Source of the DNA: a virus
IMG/VR virus record: IMGVR_UViG_3300017786_003484
Coordinates: 124,001-188,000 of that record
Reading direction: 5' to 3' (one strand)
Length of the DNA stretch: 64,000 bases
The translations under genes were made by a program, and so were the position numbers. The notes below the pieces were generated by a model that was given only the letters and a program-made list of their open reading frames with translations, did not search any database and had not been told where the DNA came from. Numbering within the stretch: position 1 is the stretch's first letter; the number at the start of each line of letters is the position of its first letter. Positions 32,574 to 41,932 of this stretch are shown here, piece after piece.

Positions 32574-33884
32574 ATGTTTAATATAATTTCAAAACTAGAA
32601 GCTACTGCAAGCAAATTAGAAAAAGAAGCGATTGTTAGAGAACAAGCAGTTGCTAATAATACAGTATTCTTTGAAGGCTGTAGATTAGCATATGATGCTC
32701 TGGTAGTATTTGGTGTTAAGCAGGTCCCTGAAAAGAAGGAGCCAGGAGGAGAAGGTCTTGCATGGGACGATTTTATGGACCTTTGCAAAAGACTAATGAC
32801 TAGAGAAGTTACTGGACATGCGGCCGCTGATGCAATCCTTGTTGCTATGGTACAATCAACACAAGAAGAATGGAACGGTTGGTATCGTAGAATCCTCATC
32901 AAAGATATGAGAGCTGGCTTTCAAATTGGTACAATTAATCGTGTAGTTAAGAAAGACTTTCCTGATTATACAATCCCAGTATTTGAATGTCAGTTAGCTC
33001 ATGATAGTGCAAAGCATGAATCTAAAGTATCTGGTAAGAAACTAGTTGAAGTTAAGCTCGATGGTGTTAGAGTTATTACTATTGTATATCCAAACGGTGA
33101 TGTTACACAATACAGTCGTAATGGTAAAGAGCTTGTAAACTTCCCTCACATTAAAGAACAGTTTGCCGCAACTACATGTCATGAAGTGCCAATGGTGTTT
33201 GATGGTGAAGTTATGTCTGCAAACTTTCAAGACCTCATGCAAGTTATTCATAAGAAGAATGGTTCAACTGCCGCTAAAGATGCAGTTCTACATTTGTTTG
33301 ATATACTTACATTAGAAGATTTTCTTAATGGTATTAGCAATGTAACACAAATAGACAGAACGGCAGAATTAAAACGTTGGTTTGGTGTAGTAAGCTCTAC
33401 AGGTAAAGTAAATAACATTGCAATACTAGATCAAGAATTAATTGATTTAGATACTGATGAAGGGCAAAAAGCATATAGCGATATTAATGCAAAAGCAATC
33501 GCAGGTGGTTACGAAGGTATTATGATTAAAGATCTTGATGCACCATATGAGTGCAAAAGATCTGCTTCATGGTTAAAGTTAAAGCCTTTTATAGAGGTTT
33601 CGTTGGAGGTAATTGATGTCGAAGAAGGTACAGGTAAAAACAAAGGACGTTTGGGGGCTCTTGTTTGCGAAGGAAACGATGATGGGACGGATATTACCGT
33701 CAACGTTGGCTCGGGTCTTAGCGATAGTATGCGAGATAGTATTTGGGCTAACCGCGATAGTACTATTGGCCGTATTTGCGAAGTTCGTGCTGATGCTATA
33801 ACACAAAATAAAGACGGAACATATAGTTTACGTTTTCCAAGATTTAAAACATTTAGAGGCTTTGAAGCCGGAGAAAAAATATAA
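32574..33884 (+). CDS. ATP-dependent DNA ligase (phage type)
   Basis: 436 aa. Motif I is KLDGVR (residues 161-166) with Lys161 as the adenylated residue; further nucleotidyltransferase motifs: FDGEVM (III), EGIMIKD (IV) and SWLKLKP (V), then a C-terminal OB-fold part ending KTFRGFEAG. The N-terminal 150 residues include KDMRAGFQIGTINRVVKKDFP, as in T4-like ligases. It seals nicks in replicating phage DNA using ATP. Own strong promoter. Its stop overlaps the rpiB start. Confidence 0.95.
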   Translation: MFNIISKLEATASKLEKEAIVREQAVANNTVFFEGCRLAYDALVVFGVKQVPEKKEPGGEGLAWDDFMDLCKRLMTREVTGHAAADAILVAMVQSTQEEWNGWYRRILIKDMRAGFQIGTINRVVKKDFPDYTIPVFECQLAHDSAKHESKVSGKKLVEVKLDGVRVITIVYPNGDVTQYSRNGKELVNFPHIKEQFAATTCHEVPMVFDGEVMSANFQDLMQVIHKKNGSTAAKDAVLHLFDILTLEDFLNGISNVTQIDRTAELKRWFGVVSSTGKVNNIAILDQELIDLDTDEGQKAYSDINAKAIAGGYEGIMIKDLDAPYECKRSASWLKLKPFIEVSLEVIDVEEGTGKNKGRLGALVCEGNDDGTDITVNVGSGLSDSMRDSIWANRDSTIGRICEVRADAITQNKDGTYSLRFPRFKTFRGFEAGEKI

Positions 33885-34312
33885 TGAGAATTGCAATAGG
33901 AAATGATCACGGTGGATTAGAACTCGCAGATGCTTGCCGTGATTGGTTACAAGATAACGGCTATAGTGTTATTGATGTTGGAACCAATAACTCAGATAGT
34001 GTAGATTATCCTGTTTATGCAAAAAAGGTTGTTGAAGAAATAATTAGAGGACGAGTTGAATATGGCATACTAATATGCGGAACGGGCATAGGTATAAGCA
34101 TAGCGGCTAATAAATGGCCAGAGATACGGTGTGGTTTGTGCCATGATACAACTACTGCAAGGCTAACAAGGCTTCACAATGACGCTAATATCGTTGCTAT
34201 GGGCGGTCGTATAGTAGGAACTGAAGTAGGATTAGATATAATTAAGACATTTCTTAATACCGAATTCGAAGGTGGTAGGCATCAAAATCGTATTAACATG
34301 ATTGAAAGATAA
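33884..34312 (+). CDS. rpiB: Ribose-5-phosphate isomerase B
   Basis: 142 aa, normal RpiB/LacAB length. GNDHGGLELAD (start), SVDYPVYAKKV, GILICGTGIGISIAANKWPEIRCGLCHD with the catalytic Cys in CGTG, and NDANIVAMGGRIVG, ending in a helical tail with GGRHQNRINMI. It interconverts ribose-5-phosphate and ribulose-5-phosphate in the cytoplasm and so may raise ribose supply for nucleotides. Starts at TAATG on the ligase stop, so it shares the ligase promoter. Confidence 0.94.
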   Translation: MRIAIGNDHGGLELADACRDWLQDNGYSVIDVGTNNSDSVDYPVYAKKVVEEIIRGRVEYGILICGTGIGISIAANKWPEIRCGLCHDTTTARLTRLHNDANIVAMGGRIVGTEVGLDIIKTFLNTEFEGGRHQNRINMIER

Positions 34313-34374
34313 GACCCATATTTTTCCAACATTATCTATAAGTATACTTGACGAATTAAGTTAGGAATAGAACA

Positions 34375-34761
34375 ATGAATGAAGGACTTTTCCAGTTCGA
34401 AATTATTGTATCGTTACTATTCTTGAAGCATTTTTTATTTGATTATGTATTACAAAGTAAGGCAATGTTGTTATCGAAGCACATCTACGGAAGATGGTCT
34501 GGAATATTACATGCGATTGCCCATGGCGCTGGCACGTTTTTTGTATTATCAATAACTTCTTTAACCTGTGCTCTTTTCTTTGCAGTATTAGATACTGTCG
34601 TACATTATCATATAGATTGGATAAGAGGACGATTCGGAAGTAAAGATGTGACATCCGATTGTTTTTGGGTTCATATAGGTTTAGATCAGTTAGCACACGG
34701 ATTCACTTATATAGCTATTACTTCGGCGGTTGTCCATAATGTAATAGGTTTCAACCTTTAG
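34375..34761 (+). CDS. DUF3307-like membrane protein
   Basis: 128 aa, AGGAA ribosome site. Membrane segments with the family's His/Asp pattern: LLFLKHFLFDYVLQSK, ILHAIAHGAGTFFVL, AVLDTVVHYHIDWIR, HIGLDQLAHGFTYIAI. Paralogue of the protein at 16264-16626. DUF3307 proteins have no known function; the conserved His and Asp in helices could bind metal. Not obviously linked to its neighbours. Confidence 0.72.
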   Translation: MNEGLFQFEIIVSLLFLKHFLFDYVLQSKAMLLSKHIYGRWSGILHAIAHGAGTFFVLSITSLTCALFFAVLDTVVHYHIDWIRGRFGSKDVTSDCFWVHIGLDQLAHGFTYIAITSAVVHNVIGFNL

Positions 34762-34796
34762 GCTATCCATTCTTAAAAGTTTCAAGTAAGTAGTGT

Positions 34797-35093
34797 ATGC
34801 AAGAAAATATAGAAGAAGCATTAAAACAAGTATACGATCCAGAGATAAGCATCAACGTTTTTGATCTGGGACTTATCTATGATATTGATATCTCAAAAAT
34901 TCCACATGTAAATATTTTAATGACATTAACAAGTGCATTCTGTCCTTATGCAGATCAGTTAATTGAAGATGTTGAGCAAGCAGTATCTTCAGTTGAAGGT
35001 GTTGACACTTGTAAGGTTGAAGTTACCTTTGACCCGCCATTTGGTCCAGATAAAATGACAGAAGAAGTTAGAATGGTATTAGGTATTTTTTAA
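34797..35093 (+). CDS. MIP18/DUF59-family iron-sulphur assembly protein
   Basis: 98 aa. ALKQVYDPEISINVFDLGLIYDIDI is the DUF59 start (V.DPE..iniVdLGLIY.i), TLTSAFCPYADQLIEDVEQAV is the T...CP motif with the reactive Cys, and VEVTFDPPFGPDKMTEEVR is the characteristic end (V...v.PPW.p..m). Homologues (SufT, PaaD, MIP18) help load Fe-S clusters. It directly precedes and is coupled to (TAATG) a run of five Fe-S radical SAM enzymes, so a maturation role for them is a natural inference. Confidence 0.9.
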   Translation: MQENIEEALKQVYDPEISINVFDLGLIYDIDISKIPHVNILMTLTSAFCPYADQLIEDVEQAVSSVEGVDTCKVEVTFDPPFGPDKMTEEVRMVLGIF

Positions 35094-36637
35094 TGAGGAA
35101 TTGGGAAAAAAGTTGGAAAGATAAACTTAAAGAAGTAAAAGATCCAGTACAAATTGATAGGATGTCTCCTGATGAAGTAGAACGTGCTAAGAAAGAATAC
35201 TTGCTTAAACGTGGAGACGAAAACACAATAGAAGCCGGCAAGTTTAAAAGTGTTTATCAGTCAGATGCTAAGGCTGTCTTTGGTAAATTAAATCAGATAT
35301 CTCCTAGTTTCTGTTTAGCAAAATGGTTTAATGTTTCTTTACATATTCCAACTGGTAGAACACATTCCTGTTACCATCCTCCTGCACATTACGTTCCTCC
35401 GGGCGAACTTATAAACAATCCTAGTGCATTACATAACACAGAACATAAAAAGAAGCAACGAGAGATGATGCTTAACGGAGAACGTCCTAAGGAATGTTTC
35501 TTTTGTTGGAATATTGAAGATTCAGGCAATGAACTAAGTGACAGGGCATATAGAAGTAAAGATGTTTATCGTCCTGGTGTGTTTGAAGAAGTAGGAGAGC
35601 TAGGATCAACTGGAGATGCAAAGCCTAGGTATGTAGAGGTTAACTTTAACCAAGCCTGCAATTTAAAATGCTCTTACTGTAGTCCACATCTAAGTACAGC
35701 CTGGCATAAAGAAATAGACGAGAAAGGTCCTCTTAAATTAGCAGATGGTAGGGTGCATAATTCTACTGACTGGATGAAAAAAGATAACATGTGGCCTAAC
35801 AATAGTCCTGATAACATTTATCTAAAAGCATTTTGGGATTGGTTTCCAGATATATATCCTACATTACAAACTTTCCGAATGACAGGCGGAGAACCTTTGA
35901 TGGATAAAAATACTTTTAAAGTATTTGACTATGTCTTAGAAAGAAACGATAATCCGAAGTTACATTTAAGTATTACTAGTAATTGTTGTCCACCAGGTAA
36001 ACAATGGGAAAAGTTTTTAGTAAGTCTCAATCAATTAGAAGAAGCAAACGCCATTGATCACTTTATGCTATACTGTAGCCTCGATAGTTGGGGTAAACAA
36101 GCAGAGTACATAAGAACTGGTATGGACTTTGATATGCTACACAACAACGTTACAGAGTACTTAAATCGCGGTGTAAAGCATAGTCTAAACTTTATTGCAA
36201 CATTCTGTGCTATGAGCATACCTGGTTTTCAAACTTATTTAGAAAACATACTTGCATTAAGGAAAAAGTATAATACCAATAGACAACTTATTTGGTTTGA
36301 CACTCCTATGCTAATGGATCCAAATTGGTTGAGTTTAAAACTGCTTGACAAAGAGCAGTTAAATAGCTTGTTAACATGTATTGAATATATGGAAGATAAT
36401 AAAGAAGTAGTAGGCGAGCAATTTAAAGGATTTAAAGATTTTGAGATTGCCAAAGTAAAAAGATTATACGACTGGGCAATAGTACCAGATGACAATGTTG
36501 ATCAACTTCGTGCAAATTTCTATTCGTACATTGAACAACACGATACAAGGAGAGGGACAAATTTCTTAGAAACTTTTCCAGAGTTTGAAAAACTTTATAT
36601 TGAATCTAAGAAACAGTTTGATAGGTTAAAAACTTGA
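35093..36637 (+). CDS. Radical SAM protein with N-terminal four-Cys (twitch-like) domain
   Basis: 514 aa. Radical SAM motif CNLKCSYC (Cys189, 193, 196) follows a strand VEVNFNQA. N-terminal to it is a domain with Cys74, 93, 135, 138: PSFCLAKWF, HSCYHPP, NPSALHNTEHKK, RPKECFFCWNIE. MTGGEPLM after the barrel's first half is the GGEP AdoMet-binding motif. The N-terminal cysteines have the right number for an auxiliary 4Fe-4S cluster (half-SPASM or 'twitch'), here placed before rather than after the barrel. C-terminal end RRGTNFLETFP. Reaction unknown. Confidence 0.85.
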   Translation: MRNWEKSWKDKLKEVKDPVQIDRMSPDEVERAKKEYLLKRGDENTIEAGKFKSVYQSDAKAVFGKLNQISPSFCLAKWFNVSLHIPTGRTHSCYHPPAHYVPPGELINNPSALHNTEHKKKQREMMLNGERPKECFFCWNIEDSGNELSDRAYRSKDVYRPGVFEEVGELGSTGDAKPRYVEVNFNQACNLKCSYCSPHLSTAWHKEIDEKGPLKLADGRVHNSTDWMKKDNMWPNNSPDNIYLKAFWDWFPDIYPTLQTFRMTGGEPLMDKNTFKVFDYVLERNDNPKLHLSITSNCCPPGKQWEKFLVSLNQLEEANAIDHFMLYCSLDSWGKQAEYIRTGMDFDMLHNNVTEYLNRGVKHSLNFIATFCAMSIPGFQTYLENILALRKKYNTNRQLIWFDTPMLMDPNWLSLKLLDKEQLNSLLTCIEYMEDNKEVVGEQFKGFKDFEIAKVKRLYDWAIVPDDNVDQLRANFYSYIEQHDTRRGTNFLETFPEFEKLYIESKKQFDRLKT

Positions 36638-38112
36638 ATATAAGATTAAAATCAGACAAAGGCGGAGAACGGGTTTATAGAACCGACTTAGAAATTAAAG
36701 AACTTCTTGGTACAGTTAGTCCGTCATTCTGTATGGCTAAATGGTACAATGCTACAGTATGGCTTGGTTCAGGTCAAACTACTAGCTGTCATCACCCTTT
36801 ACCTCATCAGGCTGACTTAGAAGAAATTAAAAAGAATCCAAAAGCATTACACAATACCCAGCAAAAGAAAAAAGAACGTGCTATGATGCTGAAAGGCCAA
36901 AGGCCTGCTGGATGCGAATATTGCTGGAAAGTAGAGGACATTGGTAGAAATAATATTAGTGATAGAGTTTACAAAAGTGCAATCTATAATATGCCGTTGT
37001 TAGACGGGGCCGCAAAATTAGATCCTATGGAATCTGATTTTAATCTTCGTACTATGGAAATCAGTTTTGATAGGACTTGCCAGTTCGCATGTAGTTACTG
37101 CAACCCTGCATTCTCTACAACTTGGGTAAAAGACATTAGAAAAAACGGCCCTTATAAAGGTCTTAAAACAGACGGAGCGGGCCATTACGACCACGAAGCA
37201 GGTGATGCCGGAAAGTACGATAACAAAGATGATAACCCGTATGAAGAAGCATTTTTTAAATGGTGGGAAAGTGATTTACACAAGACATTAAAAGAATTAA
37301 GAGTTACAGGCGGAGAGCCATTAATGTCTAGAGGTACATGGAGATTGTTAGATTGGTTTGCAGAAGCATATCAGGACAAAGAAAAATATCCAGATTTTAA
37401 TAGACAGATGAGGCTTGCAATTAATAGCAATCTTTGTCCTAAGGACGACTTAATCGATAAGCTCGTTGAAAAAGCAATACACATTCCTGACTTAGACATT
37501 TATACATCTAACGAATCAACTAAAGAACATGCAGAATATATTCGAGACGGTTTAGATTGGGATCAATGGCTTAAAAACATTGAGAAGTTATGGACAGCAG
37601 GTCGTTTAACAAGATTCCATATGATGTGTACAGTTAATGCCTTATGCTTAGAAAGTCTACCAGAATTCTTAGAAATTTGTGTAGATATGAAAGAAAAATA
37701 TAATAGAGATTTTCCTACCTTTACGTTAAACATTTTAAGATTTCCTTCTTTTCAATCAGCAGTAGTTTTACCAGATGAGATCAGACAGAAGCATAAAGTT
37801 CGTTTAGAAAACTTTCTTAACAAGTATAAAGAGCATCCTTTGCAACATGAAATGGAGTGTAATCAAGTACAACGTTTGATAGACTACCTCGATGTAGTAA
37901 AAACTCCACATGCTGATTCATATGAACAAGCACAATTACAAGTAGACTTTAAACGTTACTATACACAATACGATAAAAGACGTGGCAAAGACTTTTGCTC
38001 TACTTTCCCTGGCTTAGCAGATTGGTATAGAACTATACCAGACCAGTATAGAAAGCCGTTGGATCCTAGTATAGAAGCCAAAAGGAAAAAGTCAATATTT
38101 GGTAGTATTTAA
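36634..38112 (+). CDS. Radical SAM protein with N-terminal four-Cys domain, paralogue 2
   Basis: 492 aa from a TTG overlapping the upstream stop. CQFACSYC (Cys149, 153, 156) and VTGGEPLM are the radical SAM motifs. The N-terminal domain has PSFCMAKWY, TSCHHPL, NPKALHNTQQKK, RPAGCEYCWKVED with Cys33, 52, 94, 97, at exactly the same spacing as in the previous protein. C-terminal YDKRRGKDFCSTFPGL matches the previous RRGTNFLETFP. Substrate unknown; probably acts with its neighbours. Confidence 0.85.
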   Translation: MNIRLKSDKGGERVYRTDLEIKELLGTVSPSFCMAKWYNATVWLGSGQTTSCHHPLPHQADLEEIKKNPKALHNTQQKKKERAMMLKGQRPAGCEYCWKVEDIGRNNISDRVYKSAIYNMPLLDGAAKLDPMESDFNLRTMEISFDRTCQFACSYCNPAFSTTWVKDIRKNGPYKGLKTDGAGHYDHEAGDAGKYDNKDDNPYEEAFFKWWESDLHKTLKELRVTGGEPLMSRGTWRLLDWFAEAYQDKEKYPDFNRQMRLAINSNLCPKDDLIDKLVEKAIHIPDLDIYTSNESTKEHAEYIRDGLDWDQWLKNIEKLWTAGRLTRFHMMCTVNALCLESLPEFLEICVDMKEKYNRDFPTFTLNILRFPSFQSAVVLPDEIRQKHKVRLENFLNKYKEHPLQHEMECNQVQRLIDYLDVVKTPHADSYEQAQLQVDFKRYYTQYDKRRGKDFCSTFPGLADWYRTIPDQYRKPLDPSIEAKRKKSIFGSI

Positions 38113-39443
38113 TGACTATAGATGAAATTAAAAATGATGATGTTGTACTTGCAATAGAATCTTGGAACGGAAAGTATAACGTCTTCTCTCCTAATGCCTG
38201 GCCAAAGAATTGGATCGTAGATGGCGTTAGAACAATTCCTCCGCTTGAAGGTAGAGATTGGTTTGATCTCAAGCCAGGTGATGCTACATTATCAGACGAA
38301 GAAGTAATGTTAAACAGAAAGCCAGGAAAGCAGATGTTTCTTTCACATTACAAAGATGAGTTTAAACATAGGTTACTCGAAGATGTTCCAGTAAATAGGA
38401 AATACTTATATCCAATTGAAATCAATAGACCGGGTGCATTAGTTAGCAATGAACATCTTAATGATTTTATGCATGTCAGTCCAACAGTAAAGCAAGATGT
38501 AAGGAATGGTCGTGCTAAGATTATATTGCTTATGCCATATGAAGGAGATTATCCTGTAGAAGTATTTGACAAGTTACATACTTGGTGTACCAACTGTGAG
38601 TTTAATAAAGATGATGTATACTTTGTCAATGCAAATATAAAAAGTGAGAAGTTAAGTAAAGATTTAAACTTTTCTGTAAAAGTACTTCCAACTATATTTA
38701 CATCTATGTTTCCTATGTACAGAGCAAACTATGATGAGAATATCTATACTAACGAATGTACATATGAACCTACTTCTAATTTAACAAATTTGTATGTTTG
38801 TTACAATAGACGTCCTAGGTACCATAGGCTCATAATGCTATGTTCTTTGTTGTCTAATAATATATGGCACAGGGGATTAATTAGTCATAGGCCGGACAAC
38901 TTTAAACAGGACCTTAGTCAAATTAATTGGGAGTTTCAGAGCTATGTAAAGATGCTAGAAGCAATAGGACCAAAAGAACTTGATATGGATTTACTTGATA
39001 ATAATCCTGCTATACAATATAATATAGATCATTACAGCCAAACGTTTTTGAGTCTTATTCCTGAAACTGGATTTTCATCTCATAGTGTTTTCTTATCTGA
39101 GAAAATTTGGAAGTCAATTCGAGTTGGACATCCTTTTGTAGTAGTTGGAAATCCAGGAACATTAACAGAGTTACACAACTTAGGATTTAAAACATTTGGT
39201 GATTGGTGGGACGAAAGTTATGACGAAGAAATTAATTTAGAGAAACGTATTAAGAAAATATCGAAGGTGCTAGTAAAACTTTCACAACTAAGTATACTTG
39301 AGTTGAAGAACTTACGACGTGATCTAAGAGATACAGTTGAGTTTAATCAAAATTTAATTAATTCCTTTGGGTTAGAAAATCCTATGGACAAAATAGCAAC
39401 AGTGGTAAAAGAAATAAATGATTCCTTTCTTCCAAGAGATTAA
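38112..39443 (+). CDS. Glycosyltransferase-like protein
   Basis: 443 aa, starting at TAATG. Alpha/beta protein: ILLMPYEGDYPVEVFDKLHTW, FSVKVLPTIFT, LTNLYVCYNRRPRYHRLIMLCSLL, then the domain shared with 30715-31956, FLSEKIWKSIRVGHPFVVVGNPGTLTELHNLGFKTF and DESYD. This last part resembles the donor-binding region of GT10-like glycosyltransferases; the call is tentative. It is embedded between radical SAM genes, with overlaps on both sides, so it likely works on the same substrate. Confidence 0.5.
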   Translation: MTIDEIKNDDVVLAIESWNGKYNVFSPNAWPKNWIVDGVRTIPPLEGRDWFDLKPGDATLSDEEVMLNRKPGKQMFLSHYKDEFKHRLLEDVPVNRKYLYPIEINRPGALVSNEHLNDFMHVSPTVKQDVRNGRAKIILLMPYEGDYPVEVFDKLHTWCTNCEFNKDDVYFVNANIKSEKLSKDLNFSVKVLPTIFTSMFPMYRANYDENIYTNECTYEPTSNLTNLYVCYNRRPRYHRLIMLCSLLSNNIWHRGLISHRPDNFKQDLSQINWEFQSYVKMLEAIGPKELDMDLLDNNPAIQYNIDHYSQTFLSLIPETGFSSHSVFLSEKIWKSIRVGHPFVVVGNPGTLTELHNLGFKTFGDWWDESYDEEINLEKRIKKISKVLVKLSQLSILELKNLRRDLRDTVEFNQNLINSFGLENPMDKIATVVKEINDSFLPRD

Positions 39444-40767
39444 AGATAAATTAGATGCAGTTAGTCCGTCATTTTGTATTGCCAAATGGAAAACTCTCAC
39501 CTTACATTTAGGCTTAGGAGAAAACCATTCGTGCTATCACCCACCAATGCATAAGATTGATCCTTGGGCAATTAAAAGAGATCCAAGTGCATTACATAAT
39601 ACAGAACATAAAAAGCAAATTCGTAAATTAATGCTAGAAGGTGTTAGGCCAACAGAATGTGATTATTGCTGGCACGTTGAAAACTTACCTGGTAACCAAG
39701 CAAGTGATAGAGTCCGTCATAGTAGTAGCCCTGATATGTTTGGAGAATTAGACAAAATTAAAAGTTCTGCATTTGATGTTAATATTAATCCAAGTTGGTT
39801 AGAGTTAAGTTTTAGTAACCATTGTAATCTAAGATGTAGTTACTGTGGCCCTGGTGCAAGTAGTCGTTGGAGAGATGAGATAAAACGTTTTGGCGGGTAT
39901 CCTGTAAGAAATGATGCACAAGGTAACGGCCCTGATGCATTACACAAGCAGTATAAAGAAGAAGAAAATCCATATGTAGAAGCATTTTGGAAGTGGTGGC
40001 CTGATCTGTATCCAGATTTACGCACCTTGCGTATTACCGGTGGCGAGCCAATGATGACTACAGGATACTTTAAAATATTTGATTATGCAATGGAACATCC
40101 TAATAAGGAATTGTCGTTTAATGTTAATACTAATTTAAGTGTACCAACAAAAACTATTGAAAAGTTTATTAACGTTGCACAAAAATTAGAAGCAAGTGGC
40201 AATGTAAAAAGTATTGGATTGTTTACCAGTATTGACACAGGTAGCAAGCCAGCTGAATATATTAGAGACGGTTTATCAAACGAAAGATATTATAATCATT
40301 TAAAAATGATTATGGATGCAGTACCTAATATTGAAGTTAGTTTTATGATTACATTTGGTCCACTAAGTTTGTTTAACTTTACAGAACTCTTAGATTTTAT
40401 TGTAACATTGAGAGAAAGATATCCTAACAATAAAATTGGAATAGGAATTGCTGTTTTAAACTATCCTAGTCACTTTGATTTAAAAATATTACCTGAACGT
40501 TTTAGGCCTTGGTTTGATAAAATTACAGCTCATTTTGAAAACCCAATGAACAAATGGCCGCAATATGAAAGAGATTACTGGAAAACATTATTAACACATT
40601 GGGAAACAACCAAAGACGATAACGGACACCTTGATGACAGAATTGACTTTTATAGATTTTTTAAAGAACATGACTTTAGACGCAAGACAAGTATACTACT
40701 AAGTGTACCTGAGATTGAAGAATTTTATCTAGAGTGTGAGGAATTAAGTTATGCAAGAAACTACTAG
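39418..40767 (+). CDS. Radical SAM protein with N-terminal four-Cys domain, paralogue 3
   Basis: 449 aa. Radical SAM motif CNLRCSYC (Cys136, 140, 143) and ITGGEPMM. N-terminal PSFCIAKWK, HSCYHPP, DPSALHNTEHKK, RPTECDYCWHVE, with Cys20, 39, 81, 84 at the same spacing (18, 41 and 2 residues between) as in the two upstream paralogues. C-terminus DFRRKTSILLSVPEIEEF. Overlaps the glycosyltransferase-like gene by 26 bases and the next radical SAM gene by 17. Confidence 0.85.
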   Translation: MIPFFQEIKDKLDAVSPSFCIAKWKTLTLHLGLGENHSCYHPPMHKIDPWAIKRDPSALHNTEHKKQIRKLMLEGVRPTECDYCWHVENLPGNQASDRVRHSSSPDMFGELDKIKSSAFDVNINPSWLELSFSNHCNLRCSYCGPGASSRWRDEIKRFGGYPVRNDAQGNGPDALHKQYKEEENPYVEAFWKWWPDLYPDLRTLRITGGEPMMTTGYFKIFDYAMEHPNKELSFNVNTNLSVPTKTIEKFINVAQKLEASGNVKSIGLFTSIDTGSKPAEYIRDGLSNERYYNHLKMIMDAVPNIEVSFMITFGPLSLFNFTELLDFIVTLRERYPNNKIGIGIAVLNYPSHFDLKILPERFRPWFDKITAHFENPMNKWPQYERDYWKTLLTHWETTKDDNGHLDDRIDFYRFFKEHDFRRKTSILLSVPEIEEFYLECEELSYARNY

Positions 40768-41932
40768 ATGTGTTAATGCAGAACACGGAATTTCTTTAGA
40801 AAATCACGGAGCGGCAAAACCTTGTTGTATGGTAAACAAAAACTATAACTGGTTATCTGATAATACTAAACACTCTATCACTCAATCGAGTTTACAAGAT
40901 TGTTATACTAACGAAGTGTCCACTCAACTTAGAGAAAATTTAAAAAATGGTATAAGAGATCCTAATTGCTCAAGGTGTTGGGACGAAGAAGATGCTGGTA
41001 GACGTAGTAAACGTATGAGAGATAATGAACGTTATGAAGATGTAGAACTAACAGGACTTGCAATACTTGAATTGAATCTTGGCAATACATGTAATCTTGC
41101 ATGTAAAACTTGTGGTCCTACAGTTAGTACTGGATGGATTAAAGAAGCCTTTGTACATTCTAAAAGAACTGACCAAAAAGAATTCAATAAGCAATTTAAA
41201 AAGTTTCAAAGAGCATATGATGATGACGCAGACTTTTGGAAGCAACTTGAAGATAATTTGCCTAATGTAAGAGAGTTATTATTTTACGGAGGTGAACCTT
41301 TTATGATTAAGAGAATGTGGAAAGTACTCCAGCTCTGTGTAGATAAGGGATATGCTAAAGATATAGAAATACATTTTAATACTAACGGAACACATTGGCC
41401 TAAAGAAACAAGTGTATTTGAACACTTTAAACATGTTCATTTGTCATTCAGCATCGACGGTATAGGCGAACGTTTTAATAGTATGAGGTTTAACGCAGAC
41501 TGGATTCTAGTTTGTGACAACATGAGAAAAGCATCTGCAATAAGAGATAAGGTAAACATTAACTTGTCATGGTGTATTACTGTTAGTAGTCTTAATATCT
41601 ATTATATTGATGAGGTTATAAAAGAGATAGAAGAAAATTGGGAAGATTTAGGATTTCATTATTACCTAAATTTAGTACATCAGCCTGCACATTGGAACGT
41701 ACAAAATATTCCAAATAATATTAAAAATAAAATTAAAGAGCATTTATCAAAGTTTAATAAAGGCATGTCCACAGATTCTTATCAAGCAATTATTAATTTT
41801 ATGATGCAAGGAAATAGTGATCCAAAGCAATGGGAGTTATTTAAACATAACATTGACAAGCAGAATAAGACTCGTAACGAAGATTGGATTGCTATTAATA
41901 AAGATTACGGGAAGTTGATTTTAGATGGATAA
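40751..41932 (+). CDS. Radical SAM protein with divergent N-terminal Cys domain
   Basis: 393 aa. CNLACKTC (Cys114, 118, 121) after LELNLGNT is the radical SAM motif; FYGGEPFM is the GGEP motif; FNTNGTHWP and LSFSIDGIGERFN follow as in SPASM-type maturases. The N-terminus has AKPCCMVN and DPNCSRCWDEEDAG, a shorter form of the four-Cys domain of the upstream paralogues. Such enzymes modify peptides or small molecules by radical chemistry; the substrate is unknown. Confidence 0.82.
   Translation: MQETTRCVNAEHGISLENHGAAKPCCMVNKNYNWLSDNTKHSITQSSLQDCYTNEVSTQLRENLKNGIRDPNCSRCWDEEDAGRRSKRMRDNERYEDVELTGLAILELNLGNTCNLACKTCGPTVSTGWIKEAFVHSKRTDQKEFNKQFKKFQRAYDDDADFWKQLEDNLPNVRELLFYGGEPFMIKRMWKVLQLCVDKGYAKDIEIHFNTNGTHWPKETSVFEHFKHVHLSFSIDGIGERFNSMRFNADWILVCDNMRKASAIRDKVNINLSWCITVSSLNIYYIDEVIKEIEENWEDLGFHYYLNLVHQPAHWNVQNIPNNIKNKIKEHLSKFNKGMSTDSYQAIINFMMQGNSDPKQWELFKHNIDKQNKTRNEDWIAINKDYGKLILDG

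Noticed and set aside
33509-33910. Minus-strand open frames over the ligase 3' end
   Set aside because: Antisense to the conserved OB-fold region of the DNA ligase; no start signals.
34347-34352. TTGACG upstream of the DUF3307-like gene at 34375 as a promoter
   Set aside because: No -10-like hexamer at the right spacing; the region is too short before the ATG.
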